DNA of 64,000 nucleotides, taken from positions 62,001 through 126,000 of the forward strand of contig NZ_MCBX01000002.1 of assembly GCF_001723685.1 (NCBI RefSeq), in the 5' to 3' direction. This DNA comes from Candidatus Marithrix sp. Canyon 246. GTDB lineage: Bacteria; Pseudomonadota; Gammaproteobacteria; Beggiatoales; Beggiatoaceae. Both the position numbers and the translations under genes were made by a program. Below the pieces are notes generated by a model, which was not told where the DNA came from, did no database searches, and saw only the letters and a program-made list of their open reading frames with translations. Shown here one piece after another: positions 1 through 8,578 of this stretch (the first letter of the stretch is position 1; each line of letters opens with the position of its first letter).

Positions 1-1221
1 TGCCGAATGCCAACGAATCATACGACTAGTTTTACGTCTCTCGTAAGCGCGACAAATAAATATATTCCATACCGCTTCAAAAGGATACAATAAAAATGGT
101 CGCCACCAATTAACCGTTAAACCAGCTACCAGAGCTAATATTGTCCAAGGTAGAATAGTGGTTAAAGCATAAGATTGCGTAATAATTGCAAAAACTACAT
201 AAGTACCACCACTACCTAAAATCCCAGCTAAAATACCTGCCCAAGTATTGGCAATCTTTGTTGCTAATACATAAGGAAATGCAAATAATAATATATAAAG
301 CATAGCATTTTCGATTCCGCCATGAACACCGATCAATATAGGATTACTAAAATAGTTTTTTAGCCAAGTAAATATAGTCAATAATAACAAGGCAGATACA
401 CCAATCAATAAAGCTGGCTTCCAACGCAAAGTTAGCAAAGCCCAAATAATCGTGATAGCAAATCCAAATAAAACAGCAATCATGCCATCATAAGCCATAA
501 CATACATATTAGTACTTAGCATTAAAGCGGCACGAGGAGCTAAAATACTAACTACAAAAGCGATGATAAAAATTGCAATTGCACTAACAAATATACCAAT
601 GGTAACACTGCCAATTTGATGATAATATTTCTGAGCATTAGTAGTTTTGTTGGTGTTGAGCATAATAGTAGCGGCACAACTAGCAGTAAAAATAGCTAAA
701 ATAATAGTATAAAAACTTCTGCTATCATGACTTTGAAATAGATTAATTGCATCAGTAGTATTTAATAATACAGCTATAGCGATATTTTCTACCATATTAA
801 AAACTACTAATTGCTCAAGCTGATAATCACCCATAGCCATTGGAATACTTAACAATAATCCTGCCATAGCTCCTGCAATAATGCCAAAAGCTACTGAAAT
901 CAGCATACTGCTTAAAAATCCACCAACAGCCACCAGAAATAAAGTATAGCAACTGATTAAAATTAATTTATCGCTAGGCGTAGATAATAACATCAGCACT
1001 ATTGCAACAATAGCAGTAATCCACACGCCCCATAAAGCATGACCTAAAATCAATAACTTCTGTAAATCATAATTTCGCCAATGCTGTAATTTTAAATTAG
1101 CTAAGGCAAAATTAGGGGCTAAATCAGAATCAATATTTGTGATATAGCGTCGCCAAGCTGAAGGTTTAAAAACTAACCAAAAAATGATTAAAAAACTATC
1201 TAACACTAAATTTTTTTTCAT
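1..1221 (-). CDS. Multi-span membrane protein, 3' end outside window
   Basis: An uninterrupted minus-strand frame runs from ATG at 1221 to the left edge, giving about 407 residues without a stop. After a short polar N terminus (MKKNLVLDSF, then an Arg/Trp-rich stretch) the protein is dominated by hydrophobic segments, roughly ten predicted membrane spans, ending in a cytoplasmic-looking basic stretch (RAYERRKTSR) at the edge. Its ATG overlaps the TGA of the upstream ATPase gene (ATGA), so the two are almost certainly co-translated. I do not recognise the family. The pairing suggests an ATPase-controlled membrane complex, but transport or sensing is speculation. Confidence 0.75.
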   Translation of the reverse strand, partial: MKKNLVLDSFLIIFWLVFKPSAWRRYITNIDSDLAPNFALANLKLQHWRNYDLQKLLILGHALWGVWITAIVAIVLMLLSTPSDKLILISCYTLFLVAVGGFLSSMLISVAFGIIAGAMAGLLLSIPMAMGDYQLEQLVVFNMVENIAIAVLLNTTDAINLFQSHDSRSFYTIILAIFTASCAATIMLNTNKTTNAQKYYHQIGSVTIGIFVSAIAIFIIAFVVSILAPRAALMLSTNMYVMAYDGMIAVLFGFAITIIWALLTLRWKPALLIGVSALLLLTIFTWLKNYFSNPILIGVHGGIENAMLYILLFAFPYVLATKIANTWAGILAGILGSGGTYVVFAIITQSYALTTILPWTILALVAGLTVNWWRPFLLYPFEAVWNIFICRAYERRKTSRMIRWHSA

Positions 1222-2066
1222 AATAAATAACGATAACGTTTTATAGCTTGTAAGGCTTCAAGCTTCCAAGCGTTATCTTTTTGACCCTCTTTTAAGGCTG
1301 TAAAACGTGAATGACAAATCATTTGTAATAAAAATGGCCATTTAGCACTTTTATTTATGATCCACTCAATATCTTTTTTATCAAAAATTTGCGGAATACT
1401 AGAGATAAAATCTAAAGCTTCATCTTCTGTAAATGGATTCAAATTCAAAAGATGTCCAAAAATATTAAAAAAAGGTGAGGGCTGACCATCATCTTGTAAC
1501 ATGTCTTCAGGAGCTTTGTGTGCGGTTAATACATAACCTAATTTGCCACCACAACCTAAAGAACGCATTCCCCACCAAAAATTATCATCTAAATCAGGAG
1601 AATCAAAACCCATTTTAATTTCGTCTAATAAAATGATTGTTGGAATATCTAAGTATTGATCTATTATGTCTGTAAAAGCAAATAAATCACATGGTTGAGG
1701 AGTAGGCAAGCCGATTTTGGATAAAATATGTTGTAACAAACTTTCTTGATAGCACATACGTGCATCTTGAAAATCTATATACACCCACTGATTTAGTGGT
1801 TTAATCCAATCATTACGCTGATTAGGGCGTAAATCTTTAGATGGAGTGTCAATGATACGGCTCAGATAATGTAATAAAGAAGTTTTACCGCTGCGTTTTA
1901 CGCCAATAATCCCGATATGTTGTAAAGGAGGAGATCTCCAAACATCAAAAATACGTTTTAATATCTGTTCACGTCCAAAAAATTGTCGAGGAGTCGTAAT
2001 CGGTAATCCTATTACAAAAGGATTATTATCTGTTTTAGTCGGTGCTAAAGATTCGGAGAAATTCAT
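1218..2066 (-). CDS. P-loop ATPase (archaeal-ATPase/AAA-like), coupled to membrane protein
   Basis: The protein has about 282 residues if it starts at ATG 2066 (MNFSESLAP). I prefer this over the longer frame to 2135, which would overlap the divergent gene. A GREQ motif precedes Walker A (GVKRSGKTS, residues about 55-63), and a Walker B-like LLDE lies at about 146-149. The layout resembles STAND/archaeal ATPase (PF01637-type) proteins, and the P-loop style matches the larger ATPase-nuclease at 51667-53400. No effector domain is visible. The stop overlaps the start of the downstream membrane protein, so the ATPase likely works with it. No strong Shine-Dalgarno is seen before 2066, so the start is uncertain. 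Confidence 0.75.
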   Translation of the reverse strand: MNFSESLAPTKTDNNPFVIGLPITTPRQFFGREQILKRIFDVWRSPPLQHIGIIGVKRSGKTSLLHYLSRIIDTPSKDLRPNQRNDWIKPLNQWVYIDFQDARMCYQESLLQHILSKIGLPTPQPCDLFAFTDIIDQYLDIPTIILLDEIKMGFDSPDLDDNFWWGMRSLGCGGKLGYVLTAHKAPEDMLQDDGQPSPFFNIFGHLLNLNPFTEDEALDFISSIPQIFDKKDIEWIINKSAKWPFLLQMICHSRFTALKEGQKDNAWKLEALQAIKRYRYLL

Positions 2067-2134
2067 GGATAAATTATTTATTTGTAATATAATGTTAATA
2101 GAAGTATATGAAAATTCACAATAGGAATAAAACA

Positions 2135-2830
2135 ATGTCCAGACTAATTATATTATTATTATTAACATTTGCTACTGTAAATGTTACACAAGCGGCTAAT
2201 ATGGTCGTGATTAATTCTAACGATACCAACTTATTTTCTAAGGGTAAGCTACTGAATACTGATATTTCACACAATATACCAGCGAAGGTAAAAATAACAG
2301 TTGTATTTGAAAGTGGTAGCGTCAAAACGGTGATTGGACCTTATTCACAGCCACTGAAAGACCCTTTAGCTGTTAATGATCCTAAATTAGTCATTACTTT
2401 AGCAAACTTTTTGAAAAATAAATCAATTTTTCGTTCTCGTGGAGAAGATCCTAGCTACCCTTGGTTAGTTGATGTAAATACTACTAAACGTTTTTATTGT
2501 ATTGCACCTGCATCTAATGTGATATTATCAAGACCACAAAGTGATAGCCAAAGTGCTAGTACTTTGTTAATTAAACATACTCGCACTGATAAAGTAGTAA
2601 TAGTTAGATGGCCAGCTCATAAGACGAGTTTAAATTGGCCTTCAAGCTTACCAGTGAGATATGGTGACACTTATAAAATAGAAGTGAAAACTCGTAGTAA
2701 TTCTTCAATAAAGAAATTGGTATTGCACCAATTACCTAACGGTTTACCTACGAATTCACATAAAGTTGTGTGGATGGTAGGTAGAGGTTGTATTCGAGAA
2801 GCTAGTCAATTGTTATCAAGATTGTGGTAA
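2135..2830 (+). CDS. Secreted protein of unknown function
   Basis: Starting at ATG 2135, preceded by AGGA eight bases upstream, the protein has 231 residues. It opens with a clean signal peptide (MSRLIILLLLTFATVNVTQA, cleavage after TQA). The mature part is beta-rich with no catalytic motif I can name. It contains a VKTVIGPYSQPL segment and a YKIEVKT segment, and its C terminus holds a single CIREA cysteine. It sits 7 bp before an L,D-transpeptidase lipoprotein, so the two are probably one envelope operon. An upstream in-frame ATG at 2108 would spoil the signal peptide and is less likely. Confidence 0.7.
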   Translation: MSRLIILLLLTFATVNVTQAANMVVINSNDTNLFSKGKLLNTDISHNIPAKVKITVVFESGSVKTVIGPYSQPLKDPLAVNDPKLVITLANFLKNKSIFRSRGEDPSYPWLVDVNTTKRFYCIAPASNVILSRPQSDSQSASTLLIKHTRTDKVVIVRWPAHKTSLNWPSSLPVRYGDTYKIEVKTRSNSSIKKLVLHQLPNGLPTNSHKVVWMVGRGCIREASQLLSRLW

Positions 2831-2837
2831 ATCATTT

Positions 2838-3536
2838 ATGAAATTAAAATTAATTATTCCAATAATATGTTTAAGTATTACTAGTAGTTGCACTAATAGT
2901 AATAATACTGAACAGGAACCAGTAAAAGTTGCTGCTGCTGCTGTGATTGTTAATACACCTGAACCTAAACCTGAACCAACTCCTCCAATAGTAGTAGCAA
3001 CAGCACCTGTTATGCCTGAACCTAAAACCGAACCATGTGAGAAAAGATCCTTTGATAATAAAATTACTGTAGATATATCAGAACAAAAATTACATTTGTA
3101 TTGTAATTATAGCAATGGCAAGCAAGAAGTAAAAACTTATCAAGTATCAACATCGAAATATGGAATAGGAAGTGCTGCTGGCAGCAATAAAACTCCATTA
3201 GGATTACATAGGATTAAAAATAAATTCGGCGATGGTGCGCCACAAAATACAATTTTTAAAGCGCGTCGTAACACAGGTAAAAAAGCAATAATAAATAAAC
3301 CCAACTCTGGTGATTTAGTTACAACTCGTATTATGTGGCTAACTGGTTTAGAACCGGGTAAAAATTCAGGGCGTGGAATAGATTCTTACCGACGTTATAT
3401 TTATATTCATGGCACCGGAGAAGAAAATAAAATTGGTCAAGTAGCGTCACATGGTTGTATCAGAATGTTTAATACAGATGTTATTGATTTATTTGATCGC
3501 GTTGATGAAGGTACTAAGGTTGAAATTATAAGATAG
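2838..3536 (+). CDS. L,D-transpeptidase (YkuD-type) lipoprotein
   Basis: The protein has 232 residues. The N terminus is a probable lipoprotein signal with Cys18 (SITSSC), followed by a Pro/Glu linker (PEPKPEPTPP) that could span the periplasm. The C-terminal half is the YkuD catalytic domain: His191 starts the conserved HxnSHGCxR signature, and the nucleophile is Cys207 in SHGCIRM. The family makes 3-3 peptidoglycan cross-links or attaches proteins to peptidoglycan; ErfK/YcfS-like and amidase-like relatives also exist. It follows the secreted protein at 2135 by 7 bp. A palindromic repeat four bases after the stop probably terminates the operon. Confidence 0.88.
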   Translation: MKLKLIIPIICLSITSSCTNSNNTEQEPVKVAAAAVIVNTPEPKPEPTPPIVVATAPVMPEPKTEPCEKRSFDNKITVDISEQKLHLYCNYSNGKQEVKTYQVSTSKYGIGSAAGSNKTPLGLHRIKNKFGDGAPQNTIFKARRNTGKKAIINKPNSGDLVTTRIMWLTGLEPGKNSGRGIDSYRRYIYIHGTGEENKIGQVASHGCIRMFNTDVIDLFDRVDEGTKVEIIR

Positions 3537-3540
3537 AAAA

Positions 3541-3573
3541 AAACCTGACAGGTTTTTAAAACCTGTCAGGTTT
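3541..3573. repeat. CCTGACAGG palindrome, full copy, between convergent genes
   Basis: The inverted arms are AAACCTGACAGGTTT and its reverse complement, separated by a few A/T bases. The copy lies between the convergent L,D-transpeptidase and DUF5615 genes, where it can act as a bidirectional terminator. It belongs to a family with seven full copies in this window. Confidence 0.9.
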
Positions 3574-3590
3574 ATATAATCGTGAAATTA

Positions 3591-3938
3591 TCATTTCAGT
3601 TTGTTGACACGAATTAACTTATTATCTAATGGTGCTTGTATAATTAATTGAGCTTGAATTCTATTAGCTAGTTCTAATGGATGTCGGTGATCTTCTCGAC
3701 ATACAATTATGCCAGCATGTTTAGTGACTATTTTATGTAACTTTATAAAGTCATACCTATTTTGAGTTATTACCGCTCGTTGTTGCTGAGTAGCATACGC
3801 CAATACTTGGGGATCAGAAATGCGTTGATTGGCTTGCCCAGCTTCATGAGCTGTTAATACATCATGATTTAATTTTCTTAGTTCCTCTACTACAGACTGA
3901 GGAAAATTTTCATCCGCATATAATCTAATTATCATCAT
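3591..3938 (-). CDS. DUF5615 PIN-like protein, putative toxin
   Basis: The protein has 115 residues. It begins MMIIRLYADENFP with the early acidic pair (Asp9/Glu10) typical of DUF5615/Mut7-C-like PIN-fold proteins, followed by VVEELRKLNHDV and a second acidic site in ITQNRYDF. The family is thought to be nucleases that act as toxins paired with DUF433 proteins. The start overlaps the end of the DUF433 gene by 14 bases, giving the usual coupled layout. The toxin role is inferred from family and pairing. Confidence 0.85.
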   Translation of the reverse strand: MMIIRLYADENFPQSVVEELRKLNHDVLTAHEAGQANQRISDPQVLAYATQQQRAVITQNRYDFIKLHKIVTKHAGIIVCREDHRHPLELANRIQAQLIIQAPLDNKLIRVNKLK

Positions 3939-4308
3939 TTTGAACGGCTATTGCTTGATTAATTTCGTTTTTATGGTCTTGATAATAATCCCATGCTGCT
4001 TTTAAATCCATTAAAGTTAAACTAGGATAATCTTTCAGTAATTCTTGATCTGTTGCACCTTGTGAATGAAGAGAGACTAGCATCCACACTGGAATACGAG
4101 TATCACGAATACAAGCATTACCTCCACACACATCTGGCGTATGTTGAATAAATGTTTCCGTTTTAGAAGCTTTTGGCGGTGATATTTCAGTCCAAAACAG
4201 TATGACTTCTTCTACAATTAGTTTTAATCTTTGTTGTTGCCTCTCTGAACTATTGATATAGGCTTGAGCCACTTTCTCATTTATATCTTGGAGTTGTAAT
4301 GTTGCCAT
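3925..4308 (-). CDS. DUF433 protein, putative antitoxin partner
   Basis: The protein has 127 residues. The C-terminal half carries the DUF433 signature: CGGNACIRDTRIPV, then a helix and YPSLTLMDLKAAWDYYQDH. The family is a winged-helix-like fold that commonly precedes DUF5615 PIN-like genes. The N-terminal half (AYINSSERQQQRLKLIVEE) is an extra helical extension. An AGGAT sequence precedes the ATG. The gene overlaps the DUF5615 gene downstream, so this is one bicistronic module, probably autoregulated; no operator can be proven. Confidence 0.85.
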   Translation of the reverse strand: MATLQLQDINEKVAQAYINSSERQQQRLKLIVEEVILFWTEISPPKASKTETFIQHTPDVCGGNACIRDTRIPVWMLVSLHSQGATDQELLKDYPSLTLMDLKAAWDYYQDHKNEINQAIAVQNDDN

Positions 4309-4391
4309 GTTAATTATCCTTTAATGCTTTATTTATCTCAACATTGTAACATAGTTTAAAACTAAGAATAGTATTCAAAAAAATATAAAAA

Positions 4392-4434
4392 AACGACATT
4401 AAGTCGTTAATTTATATCCAAAATATGATATAAT
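4392..4434 (+). promoter_or_regulatory. Hairpin plus candidate -10 box upstream of coiled-coil operon
   Basis: A 6-bp stem hairpin (AACGAC/GTCGTT, 4392-4408) is followed by a perfect TATAAT at 4429-4434, about 40 bases before the first coiled-coil start. No clear -35 hexamer is seen at the right distance. The placement fits a promoter or a terminator of the upstream region. Confidence 0.35.
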
Positions 4435-4474
4435 ATGCACATATCATTAATGCCTTTCATGGGAAGCTCATAAT

Positions 4475-5449
4475 ATGAATATAACCAATTCTGATCCACA
4501 AACTATTCAAGTTGCGTTTGCAAAATTACGTGCAGATTATCAGCTTGAATCTGCTAAAGTAGCAACCAAAGAAAATCTTGCAGCACGCCAACAAGATAAA
4601 ATCTTGGTAAAACAAGCCGCTGCTTATACAGCTGATAATATTTTTCAAGTCTTAGCTAAATTACAAGCAAATTTTGGTCAATCCATTGATGGATTGACCA
4701 AAGATATGACTACTGAAGCTGAAAAATTAACACAGATTTCTAAAGCTATTAAAGTCGAAAATCAGCGTTTAACTAGTTTGAACCATATCAAAATTGCGGC
4801 TGAAGCTTTAAATATTTTGCAACAACAACATCAACAAGCCTTACAATCCCTCGATAAAGATTATCTGCAACGCAATGAGTCTCTCGAACTCAAAATGACT
4901 CAACAACGCGATATTTGGCAACAACAACAGCAACAATTTGAGAACAGCAAAACCAAACAACATGGTCAGCAAGACCAAAGTCGGCATAATGAGGAAGAAG
5001 AATACGAATATAAGTTAAAACGTCAACACACAGAAACTAGTGATAATTATGAAAAACAGCAACGGGATTTAGAACATCAATTGGCTGAATCTGAGCGTTT
5101 GAAGGAAAAAGATTGGACTACACGTGAACAATTTCTGGAAAAACATCAAGCAGAGTTTGCCGAATCTCAAACTAAAGTTGAATCCATACCTAAAGAAATT
5201 GAAGAGGCTAGTAAGAAAGCTCGTGAGAAAGCGATTCGAGATAACACTAAATATGCCGAAACTCAAGCCACTCTTTTGCAAACTGAACAAGCATCCCAAC
5301 GTAAAAGTTTTGAATTAAGGATTGCATCTTTGAACCAGATAGTTGCCGAGCAAAAAACGCAAATTGCTCAGTTAAACGAACAATTAACTGCCGCCGCACA
5401 ACAAGTACAGCAATTGGCAATGACCGCAGTATCCAGTACAGGAGTTTAA
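4475..5449 (+). CDS. Coiled-coil protein, first of a paralogous pair
   Basis: The protein has 324 residues with no signal peptide and no membrane span. From about residue 60 to the end it is almost entirely helical heptad sequence, rich in Gln, Lys and Glu, with runs such as QQQQQQFENSK and an acidic EEEEYEYKLKR patch near the middle. The motif QTKVESIPKEIEEASKKA (about 230-247) is matched in the next gene, which starts four bases after this stop. The pair forms one operon behind a TATAAT-like box. I do not recognise the family. A structural or scaffold role is inferred from composition only. Confidence 0.8.
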   Translation: MNITNSDPQTIQVAFAKLRADYQLESAKVATKENLAARQQDKILVKQAAAYTADNIFQVLAKLQANFGQSIDGLTKDMTTEAEKLTQISKAIKVENQRLTSLNHIKIAAEALNILQQQHQQALQSLDKDYLQRNESLELKMTQQRDIWQQQQQQFENSKTKQHGQQDQSRHNEEEEYEYKLKRQHTETSDNYEKQQRDLEHQLAESERLKEKDWTTREQFLEKHQAEFAESQTKVESIPKEIEEASKKAREKAIRDNTKYAETQATLLQTEQASQRKSFELRIASLNQIVAEQKTQIAQLNEQLTAAAQQVQQLAMTAVSSTGV

Positions 5450-5452
5450 CCC

Positions 5453-6481
5453 ATGACTAAAAAAGTATCTATCAGAAATACTAAAACTGAGATTATTGAA
5501 GCTTATCAAGACTTAGAAACTGCTTATAAGGATTTGCAAAAGAAAAAAATTCCAAAAAACACTACTACACCACCTAAAGCAACACCACCAGTTGCTATGA
5601 CAACAGTAATTCAATCATTGGGTCAATTAAGTAAACAATTTAATACTGCTTTAAGTCAATTATCCAGTAATTTACTGATAGAAGCTTCACAATTAACTGA
5701 AGTATCTACTAAAGTAGAAACTGAAAATCGTCATTTAGAAACCTTATACGATTTAAAAATTACAGATCAAAGCTTAAATGACTTGCTCAAACAATATACG
5801 GAAAATGCTGAGCAATATCAACAAACACTGCAACAACAAGGTGAAACTTCAGAAAAAGCTTGGACAGAAAAAAACCAAACTTGGCAAACTGAAATCGAAG
5901 CTACCAAACAACACTTAAAAGAAGAGGAAGCTGCTTATCACAAACATCAACATCGCAATGAACAAGAATATAAATATGATTTAAGCTTACAACGAGATAC
6001 TAGCGAGGAAAAATATCAGAAACAACAGCAACAATTACAACAAGTTATTGCTGAAGCAGAACAACAACGTCAGCAAGTGTGGAAACAACGTGAAACTGCG
6101 CTAGCAGAACGTGAGCGGCAATTTAAAGACAATCAAACAAAAGTTGAAACTTTTCCAAAAGATTTGGAAGCCGCTATTAAAAAAGCCAAAGATCAAGGTA
6201 TTGGTATTGCACGTAATCAAACCAAAATTAAGACAGATTTAGCGGCTAAAGAGTTTGCAGGAGAAGAGCAGATTTATCAATTACAAATTCAGGCATTAGA
6301 AACTCAAGCAGCAGAACAAACTACCCAACTGAATAAACTTTCTAAACAACTGGAAGCCACTCAGAAACAAGCTCAAGAATTAGCAGTAAAAGCCATAGAA
6401 GGTGCATCTAGCCAAACATCCTTCCATGCCTTAAAAGAAATTGCCTTAGAACAAGCGAAAAATCACCCTAAAGCTAAATAA
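5453..6481 (+). CDS. Coiled-coil protein, second of a paralogous pair
   Basis: The protein has 342 residues and is a divergent tandem duplicate of the preceding gene. Both have a short variable N terminus, a helix with SQL/EAxxLTExS, an acidic Glu-rich segment followed by a Tyr-Lys-Tyr patch (QEYKYDLSLQRDT), the shared block QTKVETFPKDLEAAIKKA, and a long terminal coiled coil. This copy adds a Pro/Thr linker (TTTPPKATPPV) near residues 40-50 and a C-terminal extension ending in AKNHPKAK. The duplication and shared patches suggest the two may form a heteromeric filament or tether. The function is unknown. Confidence 0.8.
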   Translation: MTKKVSIRNTKTEIIEAYQDLETAYKDLQKKKIPKNTTTPPKATPPVAMTTVIQSLGQLSKQFNTALSQLSSNLLIEASQLTEVSTKVETENRHLETLYDLKITDQSLNDLLKQYTENAEQYQQTLQQQGETSEKAWTEKNQTWQTEIEATKQHLKEEEAAYHKHQHRNEQEYKYDLSLQRDTSEEKYQKQQQQLQQVIAEAEQQRQQVWKQRETALAERERQFKDNQTKVETFPKDLEAAIKKAKDQGIGIARNQTKIKTDLAAKEFAGEEQIYQLQIQALETQAAEQTTQLNKLSKQLEATQKQAQELAVKAIEGASSQTSFHALKEIALEQAKNHPKAK

Positions 6482-6494
6482 ATAGTAGCTGATA

Positions 6495-7751
6495 CTACTG
6501 TAATACAGAATTAACACAAGATTTAATTTTATTATGTAAGCTTAGATTGTCGGAAACTGGGCAACTTACTACTTTAAACTCAACCCGGCGATCAATCGCA
6601 TCTTGAGCATCATCAGTACCTGAACCAACAATATTTTGTGACCAAGCTTTAGCATCAGTTTTTGAGTTTGCCTTAACAAGCTTATAATATGGTTGCAATT
6701 TTTGTTGAATTGCTTTTGCACGATTTAAAGATAAATTGCAATTGTAGTCTAAGCCTCCACTACGGCTACTGTGCCCCACAATATGTAAACAAAGATTATT
6801 ATTATCCTCAAGGTATTGACCGATTTGACGTAACCAAATAGCATATTGGGCTTTCAGCTTGCTATCAAAAGTTACTTTATTCACTAAAAATATAAATTTA
6901 ATACCCAAGGAATTATATTCTTCAAAATTAAGTGCAACCATCTTTGCAAAAGCTTTTTCAGCAGCATCCCAATTTCCTAAATGAATGTTGGTTTGATATA
7001 AACCAATATATGCATTCATCATTTTATGTTTTTCAAACGATTGCAGTTTGCTAAATTGAGTATATAAAGCTAATGCTGTTTGGTAATCTTTATTTTCATA
7101 AGCAGTTTCCGCTTGAGTTATTAATGCACCCACTTTTAAAAAATTATTATAATTTTTAGGAACTTGTGCGTCAATATTAAGTTTTACTACTTGTTCAGCA
7201 ATACTGTGAGAATCTTGGACAATCATAGGGCTTTCTATTACCATGCGAAAATCCAGATCATAATTGGAAATCCAGACATCTGATTTTGCCACTACTTGAC
7301 CAGTATTTTTATGTATAACGGAGGATATAACATGATAGTAATTAATGTCTTGTTCACGGTATGGTTCATAAGTAAGTACACCATGCATGATATAGTCAGC
7401 TTGAATGCTATTTTCATGGATTAAGCGTTTGATACTGAATTTATCACCAAACTTTTTCTGAGTTTCGGTAAAAATAATAAACTCAATTTGCCGACTAACT
7501 TTTACAACTTGATGACTTGTGAGATCAATAAAGGGTTCGAATAGTATTTTTTTTTGATCAAAAATATCTAATATTCCTAGCTTATTTTTGATTTGAATTA
7601 GCAAGTGATTTGTTAATATAGGAATAGCGACTTCAAAACTAACGGGCAAGCCAGATGGTGGAGCAAGCTTTGTTGGCCTACATGAAACTAATAATGTAAT
7701 AGATAATCCTAATATAATCAAGGTCATGAATTGTTTAATATGATATAACAT
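6495..7751 (-). CDS. OmpA-family lipoprotein with TPR-like middle
   Basis: The protein has 418 residues. A lipoprotein signal ends in LLVSC (Cys24). The middle contains helical repeat sequence resembling TPRs (AYENKDYQTALALYTQF, then NAYIGLYQTNIHLGNWDAAEKAF). The C-terminal domain is OmpA-like: LCLHIVGHSSRSGG, NLSLNRAKAIQQKL and a final DRRVEFKVV, the signature of non-covalent peptidoglycan binding. It likely anchors the outer membrane to the wall. The gene is convergent with the coiled-coil operon, with a 13-bp gap. Confidence 0.87.
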   Translation of the reverse strand: MLYHIKQFMTLIILGLSITLLVSCRPTKLAPPSGLPVSFEVAIPILTNHLLIQIKNKLGILDIFDQKKILFEPFIDLTSHQVVKVSRQIEFIIFTETQKKFGDKFSIKRLIHENSIQADYIMHGVLTYEPYREQDINYYHVISSVIHKNTGQVVAKSDVWISNYDLDFRMVIESPMIVQDSHSIAEQVVKLNIDAQVPKNYNNFLKVGALITQAETAYENKDYQTALALYTQFSKLQSFEKHKMMNAYIGLYQTNIHLGNWDAAEKAFAKMVALNFEEYNSLGIKFIFLVNKVTFDSKLKAQYAIWLRQIGQYLEDNNNLCLHIVGHSSRSGGLDYNCNLSLNRAKAIQQKLQPYYKLVKANSKTDAKAWSQNIVGSGTDDAQDAIDRRVEFKVVSCPVSDNLSLHNKIKSCVNSVLQ

Positions 7752-7837
7752 AAAATATTCCTGTGTGATTACTAAAATAAATTATGCAATTTATATTCCA
7801 CTTTAGCCGCATTATCAAAGATATGGAGGGTAATAAC

Positions 7838-8578
7838 TTACAAGCCATGATAAGTAAAATCACCCCAAAATCCCTGACACAAACTCAACATAGCTATAGC
7901 AGCAGTTTCAGTACGAAGTATGCGTGATCCTAACCCAACATCTAAATAACCTGCTTCTATAGCGTATTGTATTTCTTCATCTGTCAAACCACCTTCAGCC
8001 CCAATTAATACAGTAATTTTTTTATCAATGTCTAATTTGGAAACGCTATTATTTGCTTTTGGGGCTAAAACTATACAATTTTCTAATTGTGTTTTATCAG
8101 CTAAATATGTTGTTAAAGTTTGGACTTGATCTAATATTGGCAGGCTATTTCTACCAGATTGCTCACAAGCACTGATAATAATTTTCTGCCACTGTTGTTC
8201 GCGTTTATGGATTTTATTTTTATCTATCGGCGGGCTACGTTTACTGATTAGTGGCACAATACGTGTCACTCCTAATTCCACAGCTTTTTGTATGGTATAA
8301 TTCATATGTTCTGGGCGAGAAATCGCCTGAACTAAGGTTAAATCTAGGCTAGATTCGCGTTCAATATCATGATATTCAAGTAATTGTAATTTTGCATGTT
8401 TTTTATCAACTACTATTAAACGCGCTGTATATTCTCCCCCTTCTCCATTAAATAATACTAATTCTGCCCCGACACGTAAGCGTAAAACATTGACCAGATA
8501 ATGAGCGGCATCTTTAGTTAGAACAATTTCTGCTTCTGCTTTTAAGGCTTGATTTATATATAAACGTGAAATTCTCAT
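7838..8578 (-). CDS. rsmE: 16S rRNA (uracil-1498-N3)-methyltransferase RsmE
   Basis: The protein has 246 residues, the normal RsmE length. The N terminus is the PUA-like domain (HYLVNVLRLRVGAELVLFNG). The C-terminal SPOUT domain carries SKRSPPIDK, ACEQSGRNSLP, the SAM loop LIGAEGGLTDEEI and the knot segment LGSRILRTETAAIAML. It methylates U1498 of 16S rRNA. It lies one base after the stop-side end of the decayed transporter at 8579, so its original promoter may be the transporter operon's or may lie inside that decayed region. Confidence 0.95.
   Translation of the reverse strand: MRISRLYINQALKAEAEIVLTKDAAHYLVNVLRLRVGAELVLFNGEGGEYTARLIVVDKKHAKLQLLEYHDIERESSLDLTLVQAISRPEHMNYTIQKAVELGVTRIVPLISKRSPPIDKNKIHKREQQWQKIIISACEQSGRNSLPILDQVQTLTTYLADKTQLENCIVLAPKANNSVSKLDIDKKITVLIGAEGGLTDEEIQYAIEAGYLDVGLGSRILRTETAAIAMLSLCQGFWGDFTYHGL

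Noticed and set aside
5069-5299. Reverse-strand frame within the first coiled-coil gene
   Set aside because: Shadow frame of a low-complexity coding region; Phe/Leu-rich artefact.
6482-6494. Terminator between convergent coiled-coil and OmpA genes
   Set aside because: Only 13 bases separate the genes and no hairpin with a T-run is present.
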